From positions 1,302,001-1,366,000 of the forward strand of contig NZ_JAJOMY010000001.1 in NCBI RefSeq assembly GCF_024699945.1: a stretch of DNA of 64,000 nucleotides, in the 5' to 3' direction. This DNA is from Phenylobacterium sp. J426 (GTDB lineage Bacteria > Pseudomonadota > Alphaproteobacteria > Caulobacterales > Caulobacteraceae). The notes under the pieces were generated by a model, which worked only from the letters and a program-made list of their open reading frames with translations, had not been told where the DNA came from and did not search any database. Shown in pieces: positions 1-9,816 of the stretch (positions are counted from its first letter, which is position 1; each line of letters begins with the position of its first letter). A program made the translations under genes and the position numbers.

Positions 1-161
1 GGTTCGGGTAAAATCCTGTTGGGGAACGCAGATGTTGGCGCCCGCTTGGGCGGCTCGGCTAACATGGGGTCTCTAGCGATGCAACGTCGCCCCTGACGGC
101 GGCGTTCCGGCAGCCTATATAGAGGCGTTGGGCGGATTGTCCGAAGCGCTAAGGGATCGCG

Positions 162-782
162 TTGCAAGTTCTCGAGCTGATCATCTTCGCCGGCCTCGCG
201 GCCATCGTGCTCTACCAGCTCTACGCCGTGCTGGGACGGCGCGTCGGACGCCAGCCGGAAGACCAGCAGCCGCAGGCCGAGGCCGCGCAGGGACCCGTGC
301 GTCCTGTCGACCGCGCGCCTGAGACCCTTGAGGAGGGCGTGGCGCTGACCGGTCTGGCCGCCGTGCGCGCACAGGATCCAAGCTTCGACGTCGGCCGCTT
401 CCTGGGCGGCGCCAAGCAGGCCTACGAGATGATCGTGCGCGCCTTCGCCGAGGGCGACCGGGCGACGCTCAAGAACCTGCTGGCGCCCCAGGTGCTGTCC
501 AGCTTCGAGGGCGCGATCGATCAGCGGGAGGCCGAAGGTCGGACCGAGAGCGTCGAATTCTTCCATGCGCCGCGAGCGGACCTGGAAAAGGCCGACGTGG
601 GTCCTGGCGATGTGGCCCGCCTCACCGTCCGCTTTCTTGCCGAGTTCCGCAGCCGTTCGAAGGGCCCCGAGGGCGAAGCCGTGGACGACCGCCGCACTGC
701 CGAGCTCTGGACGTTCGAACGCAATCTCAAGAGCCGCGACCCCAACTGGATGCTGGTCCACGTCGACGCCGCGGAGGCGTAA
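162..782 (+). CDS. Tim44-like domain membrane-anchored protein
   Basis: The 206-residue product has one hydrophobic segment near the N-terminus (about residues 4-22), a Pro/Gln/Ala-rich linker, and a Tim44-like globular domain from about residue 75 to the end. Bacterial relatives of mitochondrial Tim44 are inner-membrane-anchored proteins proposed to act at the membrane surface. The substrate is unknown. The start is a TTG at 162 with an AAGGG ribosome-binding site 7 bases upstream. No ATG fits better, because the membrane anchor begins directly after the TTG. The stop lies 5 bases before the mltA start, so the two are probably cotranscribed. The family call is firm, the molecular role is not. 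Confidence 0.85.
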   Translation: MQVLELIIFAGLAAIVLYQLYAVLGRRVGRQPEDQQPQAEAAQGPVRPVDRAPETLEEGVALTGLAAVRAQDPSFDVGRFLGGAKQAYEMIVRAFAEGDRATLKNLLAPQVLSSFEGAIDQREAEGRTESVEFFHAPRADLEKADVGPGDVARLTVRFLAEFRSRSKGPEGEAVDDRRTAELWTFERNLKSRDPNWMLVHVDAAEA

Positions 783-787
783 GCCCC

Positions 788-1873
788 TTGAGTCTGCGCC
801 CGGTCCTGGGGGCCGCCGTGGCGGCCCTGAGCCTCGCCGCCTGCGCCACGCCCACGGCCGTTCCGCCGCTGGGTCCCGGCCCCGTCGCGCCGCACGAACC
901 GCGTAAGCCGCCGCTGCCGCCTGGCCCGGAACCGGCGCGGCGGGTCGAGCTCACCACCCTGCGCGGCTGGGCGGCCGAAGATCACGCCGAGGCCTTCCGC
1001 GCCTTCCGCGAGACCTGCCACGCTGCGCGCCGCCGCGAACTCGCCGACGCCTGCGCCCGAGCCCGGGCGCGCGGGCCCATGGGGCCGTCGGACGCCCGCA
1101 GCTTCCTCGAAGAGGTGTTCCAGGCCGAGGCCCTGCCCGGTGACGGTGTCCTGACCGCCTACTTCGCCCCGGTTTACGCCGCGCGCCGCAAGCCGGACGC
1201 GGAGTTCAGCATGCCGGTGCGGCCGAAGCCTGCCGACCTCGTGAACGGCGAAGCCTATGCCGAGCGGGCCGAAATCGAGGCCCGGCCCGCAGCCGACGCC
1301 ATCGCCTGGATGCGGCCCGAGGAGTTGTTCTTCCTGCAGATTCAGGGCTCGGGCGTACTGGTGTTCGAGGACGGGCGGCGGATGAAGGCGCTCTACGCAG
1401 CCACCAACGGCCGGCCCTTCGTCGGCATCGCCAATCCGATGCGCGACCGCGGCCTTCTTGGGCGCGACAACACCTCGGGCGAGGCGATCCGCGCTTGGCT
1501 GGCGGCCAATCGTGGCCCCGCGGCCGACGAGATCATGCGGCTCAACCCGCGCTACGCCTTCTTCCGGCTGGCGCCCGACGACGGCAAGCCGCCGGCGGGC
1601 GCGGCGAATGTCCCCTTGCCCGCGGGCCGGGCCATCGCGGTTGACCCGGCGTTCAACACCTATGGCGACGTCTTCTGGATCGACGGCGAGGCGCCGTTGC
1701 TGGCGGGCGCCTTCCCGACGTACCGCCGCCTCGTGACCGCGCTGGACACAGGCGGGGCCATCAAGGGCCCGGTCCGGGCCGACCTCTACCTGGGAGAAGG
1801 TCCTGCCGCGGGGACCGAAGCCGGCCGGGTGCGGCACACCCTGCGCATGTACCGGCTGGTCCCCAGGCAGTGA
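788..1873 (+). CDS. mltA: MltA, membrane-bound lytic murein transglycosylase A
   Basis: The 361-residue lipoprotein has a signal peptide ending in the lipobox LAAC (Cys19), which places it on the periplasmic face of a membrane. MltA cleaves the glycan strands of peptidoglycan to 1,6-anhydromuropeptides. Family landmarks are the FLQIQGSG block near residue 181, the NTYGDVFWIDG block near residue 289 and the C-terminal 3D domain with DTGGAIKG near residue 319, which carries the conserved aspartates. Start is TTG at 788. It sits between a Tim44-like gene and an Smr gene on the same strand with gaps of 5 and 10 bases, which suggests one operon. Confidence 0.93.
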   Translation: MSLRPVLGAAVAALSLAACATPTAVPPLGPGPVAPHEPRKPPLPPGPEPARRVELTTLRGWAAEDHAEAFRAFRETCHAARRRELADACARARARGPMGPSDARSFLEEVFQAEALPGDGVLTAYFAPVYAARRKPDAEFSMPVRPKPADLVNGEAYAERAEIEARPAADAIAWMRPEELFFLQIQGSGVLVFEDGRRMKALYAATNGRPFVGIANPMRDRGLLGRDNTSGEAIRAWLAANRGPAADEIMRLNPRYAFFRLAPDDGKPPAGAANVPLPAGRAIAVDPAFNTYGDVFWIDGEAPLLAGAFPTYRRLVTALDTGGAIKGPVRADLYLGEGPAAGTEAGRVRHTLRMYRLVPRQ

Positions 1874-1883
1874 GGGTCCGGCG

Positions 1884-2390
1884 ATGAAGCGGCCGCTCAA
1901 GCCGGATGAGCTGAGGATCTGGTCGCTCGTCGCCGCGACGGTCCACCCGCTGCCCGGCAAGGCCACGCCCAAGAAGCCGGCCCCCCAGAGCCTCGACGCC
2001 CCGGCGCGGATCGATCCCAAGGACCTCAAGACCCCGACGCCGCAGGCGGCGCGCGACGGCGTCGAGGACATCGAGCCAAACCGCAAGCACCGGATCGTCC
2101 GCGAAAGAGACCCGATCGGGGCGCGGATCGACCTGCACGGCATGACCCAGGATCGGGCCCGGGCGGCGCTGGAGGCTTTCCTTGGCCGCGCCTTCGACGA
2201 GGGCTATCGCGCCGTGCTGGTGATCACGGGCAAGGGCGTCCAGGGCGACGGGGTTCTGCGCAAGGCCGCGCCGGAATGGCTGGCGGCCAAGCACCTGTCC
2301 CACATCGTGGCCGGCGTTTCGGAGGCCCACCGCCGTCACGGCGGCGCGGGTGCGCTGTATGTGGCGCTGAAGCGCAGGCCGCGGGGCTAG
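1884..2390 (+). CDS. Smr-domain protein
   Basis: The 168-residue protein has a charged, Pro-rich N-terminal half and a C-terminal Smr domain: the RIDLHGMT motif is near residue 82 and ITGKG near 114. Smr domains are found in MutS2 C-termini and as stand-alone proteins, where nuclease or nucleic-acid binding activity has been reported. The LDLHG-type motif is intact here. It is the last gene of the Tim44-mltA run. Its TAG stop shares a CTAG with the stop of hisE on the other strand. The specific substrate cannot be read from sequence. Confidence 0.85.
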   Translation: MKRPLKPDELRIWSLVAATVHPLPGKATPKKPAPQSLDAPARIDPKDLKTPTPQAARDGVEDIEPNRKHRIVRERDPIGARIDLHGMTQDRARAALEAFLGRAFDEGYRAVLVITGKGVQGDGVLRKAAPEWLAAKHLSHIVAGVSEAHRRHGGAGALYVALKRRPRG

Positions 2391-2716
2391 CCCTTGCGCG
2401 CGGCCTTCTCGGCCAGGCCCGACGTCCCTTCGCGCATTTCCAGCCGTTCGGCGACCTCGTCGAGGCTGACGCCCGCCGCGGCGAGCACGACCAGCCAGTG
2501 GTAGATCAGGTCGGCGCTCTCGGCGGTCAGCGCCTCCCGATCGCCCTGCGCGGCGGCGATCACGGTCTCCACCGCTTCCTCGCCGAGCTTCTTGGCCGCC
2601 CGGTCGAGGTCGCTCAGCAGCTGCGCCGTGTAGGAGGCCGACGTGTCGCCGCCCCTTCGGCTCTCAATGGTGGCGGCCAGGCGGCCGATCACGTCGCTGA
2701 AGCGTTTGTGGGGCAT
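2387..2716 (-). CDS. hisE: HisE, phosphoribosyl-ATP pyrophosphatase
   Basis: The 109-residue protein performs the second step of histidine synthesis, hydrolysing PR-ATP to PR-AMP and pyrophosphate. The all-alpha MazG-like fold is evident from the [11 protein letters not shown] helix and the ADLIYHWLV segment, both with acidic metal ligands. It is stand-alone rather than fused to HisI. The ATG overlaps the (repaired) hisF stop in a TGATG arrangement, so translation is probably coupled. It is the last gene of the leftward his cluster and converges with the Smr gene at a shared CTAG. Confidence 0.95.
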   Translation of the reverse strand: MPHKRFSDVIGRLAATIESRRGGDTSASYTAQLLSDLDRAAKKLGEEAVETVIAAAQGDREALTAESADLIYHWLVVLAAAGVSLDEVAERLEMREGTSGLAEKAARKG

Positions 2717-3484
2717 CAGGCGGCCTCCTCGGTGATGCGCACGGGCAGGCCCTTGGCGGCCATGGCGGCTTTCACCTCACCGATCGAAACCTCGCCGAAG
2801 TGGAAGATCGAGGCGGCGAGCACGGCGTCGGCGCCCGGCGCGCACCGCGTCCACCATGTGCTGGGCGTTCCCCGCGCCGCCCGAGGCGATCACCGGCACG
2901 CCGACCGCGCCCGACACCTGGCGCAGCAGCTCGAGGTCGTAGCCGGTCTTGGCGCCGTCCCGGTCCATCGAGGTGAGCAGGATTTCGCCCGCGCCGTGCT
3001 TCACGACGTCGACGGCGTAATCGACCACATCCAGGCCGGTGTCCTCGCGGCCGCCATAGATGAACACGTGCCAGCGGTCGCCGACCCGCTTGGCGTCGAT
3101 CGCGACCACGGTGGCCTGGCTGCCGAAGGCGTCGGCGCAGCCCGAGATCAGCGTGCGGTCCTTCACGGCGGCGGTGTTGATGCTGATCTTGTCGGCGCCG
3201 GCCAGCAGCAGCCGGCGTGCGTCCTCGACCTGGCGAATTCCGCCGCCGACGGAGAGCGGCATGAAGCAGACCTCCGCGGTGCGTGCGACGACGTCGAAGA
3301 TGGTTCCCCGGTTTTCGTGACTGGCGGTGATGTCGAGGAACATCAGCTCGTCGGCGCCGGCCGCGTCGTAGGCCCGGGCCTGCTCCACCGGATCGCCGGC
3401 GTCGCGCAAGGACACGAACTGCACGCCCTTCACCACGCGCCCGTCCTTGACGTCGAGACACGGGATGACACGGACGTTGAGCAT
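2716..3484 (-). CDS. hisF: HisF, imidazole glycerol phosphate synthase cyclase subunit (frame broken by one base)
   Basis: HisF forms IGP and AICAR from PRFAR and the ammonia channelled from HisH. The TIM-barrel catalytic aspartates are present: Asp11 in IPCLDVKDG and the second in TSMDRDG. As given, the frame changes at a C run at 2834-2836 (plus strand) and the C-terminus becomes an Arg-rich nonsense tail. Removing one C restores [16 protein letters not shown] and ends the protein at 2716 with a normal length of 255 residues. The repaired TGA overlaps the hisE ATG, and the hisF ATG overlaps the hisA TGA, both as TGATG. A sequencing error is far likelier than a pseudogene. Confidence 0.92.
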
Positions 3485-4215
3485 CAGGCGGCGATCCTCA
3501 GGGCCTCGGCCGGATCGATGGCGCCGTTGTAGAGCGCCCGGCCGAGGACAGCGCCGGCGATCGGCGTGCCCGCGCGGGCCTTCACCTTGACGAGGTCCTC
3601 GACCGAAGCCAGGCCGCCGGCGGCGATCACCGGGATAGCAACCGCGTCGGCGATGGCTCCAAAAGCGTCGACGTTGAATCCCATGACCGTGCCGTCCCGG
3701 TCGATGTCGGTGATGATCAGGGCGCCGACGCCGGCGTCCTCGAACCGCTTGGCCACCGTGATCGCGTCCAGATCGCTGTCGGCGGTCCAGCCTTGGACGG
3801 CCACCTTGCCCTTCCGCACGTCCACGCTCACGGCGATCTGCTCGGGGAACAGCCGCGCAGCCTCCAGCACGATCTCTGGCTGTTTCACCGCCACGGTGCC
3901 GAGGATCACCCGGCTGACGCCCGCCTCGATCCAGCGCTCGACGTCGGTCAGGGTGCGGATGCCGCCCCCGAGCTGCACCGGGATCGACACGGCCGACAGG
4001 ATGGCCTCGACCGCGGCGGCGTTCACCGCCTCACCCTGCACCGCGCCGTTCAGGTCGACGACGTGGACCCAGTGGAAGCCGGCGTCAGCCCACTGCTTCG
4101 CCTGGGCCCCGGGATCGGTGTTGAAGACGGTGGCGGTGGACAGGTCGCCGTGAAGCACGCGCACGCACTGGCCGTCCTTGAGGTCGATGGCGGGATAGAG
4201 GATCACGGGCGCCAC
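3484..4215 (-). CDS. hisA: HisA, ProFAR isomerase
   Basis: The 243-residue TIM barrel catalyses the Amadori rearrangement of ProFAR to PRFAR in histidine synthesis. The two phosphate-binding halves are visible as LGGGIR and AAGGLAS, and the catalytic aspartates are in YPAIDLKDG and TDIDRDG. The gene overlaps the 3' end of hisH by 13 bases, and its stop overlaps the hisF start by one base. This is typical of a tightly coupled his operon. Confidence 0.96.
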   Translation of the reverse strand: MAPVILYPAIDLKDGQCVRVLHGDLSTATVFNTDPGAQAKQWADAGFHWVHVVDLNGAVQGEAVNAAAVEAILSAVSIPVQLGGGIRTLTDVERWIEAGVSRVILGTVAVKQPEIVLEAARLFPEQIAVSVDVRKGKVAVQGWTADSDLDAITVAKRFEDAGVGALIITDIDRDGTVMGFNVDAFGAIADAVAIPVIAAGGLASVEDLVKVKARAGTPIAGAVLGRALYNGAIDPAEALRIAA

Positions 4216-4838
4216 TCCAGGAAGTCGGCGAGGAGCGAGAGGCCGGCGGACTGCGACTTCTCAGGGTGGAATTGCACGCCGGCCATGTTGCCGTGCGCGA
4301 CCGCCGCCGGGAAGCGGCCGCCGTGGTCGACATAGGCCGCCACATCCGCGGGATCCTTAGCAAAGAACGCGAAGGAGTGCGTGAAATAGACCGGCTTGCC
4401 GTCCCTCAGGCCTCGGAAGACGGGATGGTCGATGACATTCAGCAGGGCGTTCCAGCCCATGTGCGGGACCTTGGCCGCCGGATCTGCGGGTTCGATCCGC
4501 TTCACGTCGCCGGCGATCCAGCCCAGGCCCGCCGTCTCGCCAAACTCCAGGCCGCGCGTCGCCATCAACTGCATGCCGACGCAGATGCCGAAGAATGGCG
4601 CCCCCCGGCGTTGCACCGCCTCCTCCATCGCCTCGCGAACCCCGTCACGGGCCTCTAGCGCCGACATGCAGGCGGCAAAGGCGCCGACGCCGGGCAGGAC
4701 CACCCGGTCCGCCTTGGCGATCGTTTCGGGATCGTGGGTCACGACGATGTTCGCCCGCCCGTCGGCGGCGCGGACGAGGGCTTTTTCGGCCGAGCGCAGA
4801 TTGCCCGACCCGTAGTCGATCAGGGCGACGCTCTGCAT
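4203..4838 (-). CDS. hisH: HisH, imidazole glycerol phosphate synthase glutaminase subunit
   Basis: The 211-residue class I glutamine amidotransferase supplies ammonia to HisF. The nucleophile Cys is in FGICVGMQ, and the His/Glu pair is in VQFHPEKSQ near the C-terminus. The N-terminal IDYGSGNL is the family hallmark. It lies 10 bases downstream of hisB and overlaps hisA. HisH and HisF form one heterodimeric enzyme, so finding both in one operon fits. Confidence 0.96.
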   Translation of the reverse strand: MQSVALIDYGSGNLRSAEKALVRAADGRANIVVTHDPETIAKADRVVLPGVGAFAACMSALEARDGVREAMEEAVQRRGAPFFGICVGMQLMATRGLEFGETAGLGWIAGDVKRIEPADPAAKVPHMGWNALLNVIDHPVFRGLRDGKPVYFTHSFAFFAKDPADVAAYVDHGGRFPAAVAHGNMAGVQFHPEKSQSAGLSLLADFLEWRP

Positions 4839-4848
4839 GGATGGCTTC

Positions 4849-5439
4849 CTAGAGCACGCCCTTGGTGGAGGGGGCGTGGCCGTGGGTCTTGGGATCGAGC
4901 TCGACGGCCTGCCGCAGCGCCCGGGCGAGCGCCTTGAAGCCGCTCTCGGCGATGTGGTGCGAGTTGGCGCCGTACAGGCACTCCAGATGCACGCAAGCGC
5001 CGAGGTTCATCGCGAAGGCGTGGTGGAACTCCTTGAACAGCTCGGTGTCCATGTCGCCGACCTTCGGCGTTCGGAATTCGGTCTTCCAGATCAGATAGGG
5101 CCGGTTCGACAGGTCGATGGCGCAGCGCGACAGGGTCTCGTCCATCGGGATGTAGGCATGGCCGAAGCGGCGGATGCCCTTGAAGCCGTCGAGGGCTTCC
5201 TTGATCGCCTGGCCCAGCACGATGCCGGTGTCTTCCACCGTGTGGTGCATGTCGATGTGCAGGTCGCCCTTGGTCTCGACCTTCAGGTCGATGCCGCCGT
5301 GCCGGGCGAAACTATCCAGCATGTGGTCGAAGAAGCCGACACCCGTCGTGACCTCCGACACGCCGGCGCCGTCGAGGTCCACCCAGACGCGGATCTGGGT
5401 CTCCTTGGTGTCGCGGCGGACTTCGGCCGTGCGGCTCAT
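4849..5439 (-). CDS. hisB: HisB, imidazoleglycerol-phosphate dehydratase
   Basis: The 196-residue monofunctional dehydratase makes imidazole acetol phosphate. The two metal-binding repeats are visible, HHTVEDTG and [11 protein letters not shown] longer reading frame exists to 5547, but the extra N-terminus is unlike the family. The ATG at 5439, just before [12 protein letters not shown], gives the standard length. It is the first gene of the leftward his cluster. The upstream kinase gene ends 5 bases away, so transcription may continue from that gene. Confidence 0.95.
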   Translation of the reverse strand: MSRTAEVRRDTKETQIRVWVDLDGAGVSEVTTGVGFFDHMLDSFARHGGIDLKVETKGDLHIDMHHTVEDTGIVLGQAIKEALDGFKGIRRFGHAYIPMDETLSRCAIDLSNRPYLIWKTEFRTPKVGDMDTELFKEFHHAFAMNLGACVHLECLYGANSHHIAESGFKALARALRQAVELDPKTHGHAPSTKGVL

Positions 5440-5444
5440 CGTGG

Positions 5445-6434
5445 TCAGTACCCCTTGGATTCCGCCAGGTCCTTGAGCGAGACCAGCGGGCGCGGGCCGT
5501 AGTGCGAGATCACCTCGGCGGCGGCAAGGGAGGCCAGCTTGCCGCATTGCTGCAGCGGACGTCCCCGTGACAGGCCGAACATGAACCCGGCCGCGTATTG
5601 GTCGCCCGCGCCGGTCGTGTCCACGACTTTTTCCACAGGCTCGGCTGCGACGGTCAGGCGCTCGCCTTCCGAGAGGATGATCGAGCCCTTCTCGCTGCGT
5701 GTGACCGCGGCCAGCTTCACGCGCTGGCGCAGCGCCTCAGCCGCCTGGTCGAAGCTGTCTGTCTCGAACAGGGCGAGAAGCTCCGCCTCGTTCGCGAACA
5801 GCAGATCCACCTGACTTTCGATGAAACCCAGCAGGCCGCCGCGGTGTCGTTCGACGACGAAGCTGTCCGACAGCGTCAGGGCGATCATCCGGCCTGAGCC
5901 GTGCGCGAGGGCGGCCGCCTTGGCGAAGGCGCGCCGGGCGGCCTCAGCGTCGAACAGATAACCCTCAAGGTAGACGATCCTGGAGGCCTCGACGATGGCG
6001 TCCTCGACGTCGGAGTCCGTGAACTCCACCGACGCGCCCAGGAAGGTGCACATGGTCCGCTGGGCGTCGGGGGTGACGTTGATCATCGAGACGGCGGTGG
6101 CCGGGCCGCCGACCAGCGGCTGGTTCTCGAAGCGGGCTCCGATCTCGCGCATGTCGTGCGCGAAGACGCGCCCGAGCTCGTCATCGGCCACCTTGCCCAT
6201 GAACGCGCCCTTGCCGCCGAAGCTGGCGAGGCCGGCGATGGTGTTGGCCGCCGAGCCGCCCGAGGCCTGGATTTCCGGCGTCATCTTCGCATAGAGAGCC
6301 TGGCTGCGGTCCTGGTCGACCAGCTGCATCGAGCCCTTGGCCAGGCCCTGGTCGACGATCCACTGGTCCGTCGTCGGACCGATCACGTCGACGATGGCGT
6401 TGCCGATGGCGGCGACGTCGTAGAGCTCTGGCAT
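5445..6434 (-). CDS. PfkB-family kinase, probable adenosine kinase
   Basis: The 329-residue ribokinase-fold enzyme has GGSAANT near residue 55 (substrate-binding signature) and [13 protein letters not shown] near residue 275 (anion hole and catalytic Asp). The overall pattern is that of the alphaproteobacterial adenosine kinase group, which phosphorylates adenosine to AMP. Another nucleoside or sugar cannot be excluded. The frame is open further upstream to 6572, but [16 protein letters not shown] from ATG 6434 is the family N-terminus. It directly precedes hisB. AMP salvage next to histidine synthesis, which consumes ATP, is plausible but not proven. Confidence 0.85.
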   Translation of the reverse strand: MPELYDVAAIGNAIVDVIGPTTDQWIVDQGLAKGSMQLVDQDRSQALYAKMTPEIQASGGSAANTIAGLASFGGKGAFMGKVADDELGRVFAHDMREIGARFENQPLVGGPATAVSMINVTPDAQRTMCTFLGASVEFTDSDVEDAIVEASRIVYLEGYLFDAEAARRAFAKAAALAHGSGRMIALTLSDSFVVERHRGGLLGFIESQVDLLFANEAELLALFETDSFDQAAEALRQRVKLAAVTRSEKGSIILSEGERLTVAAEPVEKVVDTTGAGDQYAAGFMFGLSRGRPLQQCGKLASLAAAEVISHYGPRPLVSLKDLAESKGY

Positions 6435-6492
6435 TGCTGGACTTGTTCCCCGGAGACGCTTCGGGCCGCTTACAGGGAAACGCCCTCTGCGG

Positions 6493-7167
6493 CTAGGTCC
6501 GGACGAAGAGATGGCGCGAGGGGCAGAGGTCGGCGACCGGGCATTCCTCGCACTTCGGCCGCCGGGCGACACAGGTGTAGCGCCCGTGCAGGATCAGCCA
6601 GTGATGCGCGCGCGTCAGATAGGGCTCGGGCACGATCGCCATCAGGTCGGCCTCGACGGCGTCCGGCGTTTTGCCGTTCGACAGCTGCAGCCGATGCGAG
6701 ACCCGGAACACGTGGGTGTCGACCGCGATGGCGGGCTCGACCCGAAGTTCGTTGAGCACCACCGAGGCCGTCTTGCGGCCGACGCCGGGAAGGGCCTGCA
6801 GCTTCTCGCGTTCGAGCGGCGTCTCGCCGCTGTAGTCGTCCACCAGGATTTGGGCCATCCGGATGACGTTACGGGCCTTGGTGTTGAAGAGGCCGATCGA
6901 GGAGATGAAGGGCTTCAGGCCCTCCTCGCCGAGCGCCAGCATCTTCTGCGGGGTGTCGGCCACCTGGAAGAGCTTGGCCGTGGCCTTGTTCACCGAGACG
7001 TCGGTCGCCTGCGCCGAGAGCGCCACCGCTACCACCAGGGTGTAGGGACTGTCGTAGTCGAGTTCGGTGCGGGGATCGCTCTCGAGGCTCTCGAAGCGTG
7101 AGAACAGCTCGGCGATGCGCGCCTGCTCGGAGGGCTTGAGGGATCTGCGCTTGAGGGCCTTGGCCAT
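6493..7167 (-). CDS. nth: Endonuclease III (DNA glycosylase/AP lyase)
   Basis: The 224-residue base-excision repair enzyme removes oxidised pyrimidines. The helix-hairpin-helix LPGVGRKTA carries the catalytic Lys, VDTHVFRV carries the catalytic Asp, and a C-terminal 4Fe-4S loop with Cys spacing 6-2-5 is intact (CVARRPKCEECPVADLC). ATG 7167 (MAKALKRRS) is preferred over an upstream in-frame start at 7200, because relatives begin near this point. It is divergent from the DUF2244 gene, with about 80 bases between them. Confidence 0.95.
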   Translation of the reverse strand: MAKALKRRSLKPSEQARIAELFSRFESLESDPRTELDYDSPYTLVVAVALSAQATDVSVNKATAKLFQVADTPQKMLALGEEGLKPFISSIGLFNTKARNVIRMAQILVDDYSGETPLEREKLQALPGVGRKTASVVLNELRVEPAIAVDTHVFRVSHRLQLSNGKTPDAVEADLMAIVPEPYLTRAHHWLILHGRYTCVARRPKCEECPVADLCPSRHLFVRT

Positions 7168-7244
7168 GCCGCTAGATGCCCTGCGCCGCACGCGGCTCAC
7201 AAGGGAGTGGAGCAGGGGGGGCAGGCGAATTATCCTCAGGCCCG

Positions 7245-7721
7245 ATGATCTCGTCGCTGTACATGGATGCGGTGATCACCCCGAACCGCTCGCTCTCCGA
7301 GCGCGGCTTCGTGATCCTCATCAGCGTGATCACCCTGGCGAACGTCGCCTCCGCGGCGGTGTTCGTCGCCATGGGCGCCCACTGGGTGCCGATCTTCCTC
7401 GCGCTCGACCTGGCCGCGGTGCTGGTCGCCTTCCTGATCAGCTTCCAGCAGGCCAAGAACGTCGAGCGCGTGCAGGTCTCGCCGCACCGCGTCGTGGTCA
7501 CCTACGAGACGCCGAAATGGACCCGGGTGGTCTGGGAAAGCCCCACGGCGTTCACCCGCCTGAACGTGGAGCGCGACCAGGAGGACGGCCGCGTGCTGGC
7601 CGTGCGGCTGGCGCTCTCGGGCCGGGAGACGCCGGTGGCCTCGGCGCTGAGCCCGCGGGAGCGCGCCGACTTCGCCCGCGCTCTGGAGGACGCCATCTGG
7701 CGCGCCAGGCGCGGCGGCTAG
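7245..7721 (+). CDS. DUF2244 family membrane protein
   Basis: The 158-residue protein has two adjacent transmembrane segments (about residues 22-65) followed by a cytoplasmic beta-rich tail. It matches the DUF2244 pattern: a PNRSLSERGF start, two helices, then VERVQVSPHRVVV and a conserved Trp-rich segment (WTRVVWESP). The function is unknown. Members are often found near cytochrome oxidase or DNA repair genes in alphaproteobacteria. ATG 7245 is chosen because the sequence upstream in frame (from 7176) is low-complexity Gly/Ser. It is convergent with the M48 protease gene. Confidence 0.8.
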   Translation: MISSLYMDAVITPNRSLSERGFVILISVITLANVASAAVFVAMGAHWVPIFLALDLAAVLVAFLISFQQAKNVERVQVSPHRVVVTYETPKWTRVVWESPTAFTRLNVERDQEDGRVLAVRLALSGRETPVASALSPRERADFARALEDAIWRARRGG

Positions 7722-7725
7722 ATCG

Positions 7726-8490
7726 TCAGGCCTGGGCCACCGCCCGTCGCAGCTCCTCCAGCCGCCGGCCGTCGGCCGGGTGGGTGGAGATCACCTCCGG
7801 CGGCTGGCCTTGCGCGTCCGGCCGCGAGGACATCCGCTCCCAGAACCGGACGGCGGCGGACGGGTCGAGGCCCGCCTTGCGCATCAGTTCGACTCCGACC
7901 CGGTCCGCCTCCAGCTCGTGTTTGCGGGAGTAGGGCAGGATCACGCCGAACATGGCGCCCATGCCGAGCGCGGCCCCGATCTCGGCCGCGCCCTGGCCGC
8001 CTTCGCCCGAGAACAGGATCTGGGCGATGGAGACGCCCGCATTGACGGCCAGCTCCTGGCTGACCCGCTCGGCGGCGTGCCGGGCGACGACGTGGCCGAT
8101 CTCGTGACCCAGCACCGAGCCGATCTCGTCGTCGGACCCGGCGAAATCGAAGAGGCCGCGGAAGAAGCCCACGCGCCCGTTCGGCAGCACGAAGGCGTTG
8201 AACTCATCGGAATCCAGCACCTGGAACGACCAGTTCAGGTCGGTGCGGCCCGAGGCGCGGGCGAGCGGCGCCGCGATACGGGCCAGGCGCGCGTGCGCTG
8301 CCGGATCGCGCACCGGCGGCGCCTGGGCGACCACCTCGGACCAGGACTGGTCGGCAAGCTGGGCCAACTGGCCGTCGTCCACCAGCACCAGCTGGCTGCG
8401 ACCGGTCGCAGCGTTCTCGCTGCAGGCGGCGACGGACAGGGCGCCCAGTCCTGCCAGCAGGCCCCGACGAGACAGGCAGACGCCACACAT
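7726..8490 (-). CDS. M48-family metalloprotease lipoprotein
   Basis: The 254-residue protein has an N-terminal signal (SRRGLLAGLGALSVAAC) ending in lipobox Cys23, so it is probably a periplasmic, membrane-tethered protease. The zinc site is HEIGH at 129-133, with the third ligand in HELEAD about 60 residues later, as in M48 peptidases of the BepA/LoiP type that monitor outer-membrane protein assembly. Two Arg residues precede the hydrophobic stretch, so Tat export is possible. It lies 4 bases downstream of hslU and may be cotranscribed with it. The actual substrate is unknown. Confidence 0.9.
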   Translation of the reverse strand: MCGVCLSRRGLLAGLGALSVAACSENAATGRSQLVLVDDGQLAQLADQSWSEVVAQAPPVRDPAAHARLARIAAPLARASGRTDLNWSFQVLDSDEFNAFVLPNGRVGFFRGLFDFAGSDDEIGSVLGHEIGHVVARHAAERVSQELAVNAGVSIAQILFSGEGGQGAAEIGAALGMGAMFGVILPYSRKHELEADRVGVELMRKAGLDPSAAVRFWERMSSRPDAQGQPPEVISTHPADGRRLEELRRAVAQA

Positions 8491-8494
8491 CGCG

Positions 8495-9799
8495 CTAGAG
8501 AATGAACTTCGACAGGTCGGCGTTGCCGGCAAGATCGCCGATCCGCTCCTGCACGTGGGCGGCATCGATGACGATGGCCTCGCCGGCCCGGTCCGCGGCG
8601 GAGAAGCTGATCTCCTCCAGCACCTTCTCGAGCACCGTCTGCAGCCGGCGCGCGCCGATGTTCTCCACCGAGCCGTTCACCGCCACGGCGGCGTCGGCCA
8701 GCGCCTCGACGGCGTCGTCGGTGAAGGTCAGCGTCACGCCCTCCGTGGCCAGCAGCGCCTGGTGCTGCCGGATCAGGTTGGCCTCGGGCTCGGTGAGGAT
8801 CCGCCGGAAGTCGTCCCGGGTCAGCGCCTTCAGCTCCACCCGGATCGGCAGCCGGCCCTGCAGTTCCGGCAGCAGGTCGGAAGGCTTGGCCACGTGGAAC
8901 GCACCCGAGGCGATGAACAGGATGTGGTCGGTCTTCACCGGTCCATGCTTGGTCGAGACGGTGGTCCCTTCGATGAGCGGCAGCAGGTCGCGCTGCACAC
9001 CCTCGCGGGAGACGTCGGCGCCGGCCCGTTCGGCGCGGCTCGCCACCTTGTCGATCTCGTCCAGGAAGACGATGCCCTGGTTCTCGGCCAGCTCCAGCGC
9101 CTCGGTGGTCAGCGCCTCCTGGTCGACCAGCTTGTCGCTTTCCTCGGCGATCAGCGGGGCCCAGGCGCCCGAGACGGTCGTCTTGTGGGTCTTGGTGCGG
9201 CCGCCGAAGGCCTTGCCGAACATGTCCCCCAGGTTCAGCACCCCCATCGAGGCGCCGGGCTGGCCGGGCATGTCCATGGCGCCGAACGGCGACGAGGTGT
9301 CGGCGAGCTGCAGCTCCACCTCCTTGTCGTCCAGTTCGCCGGCGCGGAGTTTCTTGCGGAAGCTCTCCCGCGCCGCCGTGGAACCGGGGCCGGTGAGGGC
9401 GTCGAGGATCCGTTCCTCCGCGGCCGCTTCGGCGCGGGCGCGAACGCCAGACCGGCGCTTCTCGCGGACCATGCCGATCGCGCTCTCCACCAGGTCGCGG
9501 ACGATCTGGTCGACGTCGCGGCCGACGTAGCCAACCTCGGTGAACTTTGTCGCCTCGACCTTGAGGAACGGCGCCTGTGCGAGCTTCGCCAGCCGGCGGG
9601 CGATCTCGGTCTTGCCGACGCCGGTGGGGCCGATCATCAGGATGTTCTTCGGCGTGACCTCGTCGCGGAGGTCGTCGGGCACGCGGCGGCGGCGCCAGCG
9701 GTTGCGCAGCGCCACGGCCACAGCCTTCTTGGCCTCGTGCTGGCCGACGATGAAGCGGTCGAGCTCGGAAACGATCTCGCGCGGAGAAAATTCGGTCAT
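8495..9799 (-). CDS. hslU: HslU, ATPase subunit of the HslUV protease
   Basis: The 434-residue AAA+ unfoldase has Walker A GPTGVGKT near residue 57, Walker B in [10 protein letters not shown] near 242, and a C-terminal ADLSKFIL tail, the segment that docks into HslV. HslU rings feed unfolded substrates into the HslV chamber. Length and ends are normal. Unusually, it is separated from hslV by a small secreted-protein gene. All three lie on the minus strand with short gaps or overlaps and probably form one unit with the M48 gene. Confidence 0.97.
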   Translation of the reverse strand: MTEFSPREIVSELDRFIVGQHEAKKAVAVALRNRWRRRRVPDDLRDEVTPKNILMIGPTGVGKTEIARRLAKLAQAPFLKVEATKFTEVGYVGRDVDQIVRDLVESAIGMVREKRRSGVRARAEAAAEERILDALTGPGSTAARESFRKKLRAGELDDKEVELQLADTSSPFGAMDMPGQPGASMGVLNLGDMFGKAFGGRTKTHKTTVSGAWAPLIAEESDKLVDQEALTTEALELAENQGIVFLDEIDKVASRAERAGADVSREGVQRDLLPLIEGTTVSTKHGPVKTDHILFIASGAFHVAKPSDLLPELQGRLPIRVELKALTRDDFRRILTEPEANLIRQHQALLATEGVTLTFTDDAVEALADAAVAVNGSVENIGARRLQTVLEKVLEEISFSAADRAGEAIVIDAAHVQERIGDLAGNADLSKFIL

Positions 9800-9816
9800 G
9801 TCGAAAGGCTAGATAG

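Noticed and set aside
521..2143. Long minus-strand open frame (540 codons) opposite mltA and Tim44-like genes
   Set aside because: High GC opens long antisense frames. Its translation is low-complexity Arg/Gly/Ala sequence with no domain, and it lies antisense to clearly coding genes.
2716..3484. hisF as a pseudogene or programmed frameshift
   Set aside because: Single-base run difference, an otherwise intact gene in a tight operon and many similar breaks in the window favour an error.
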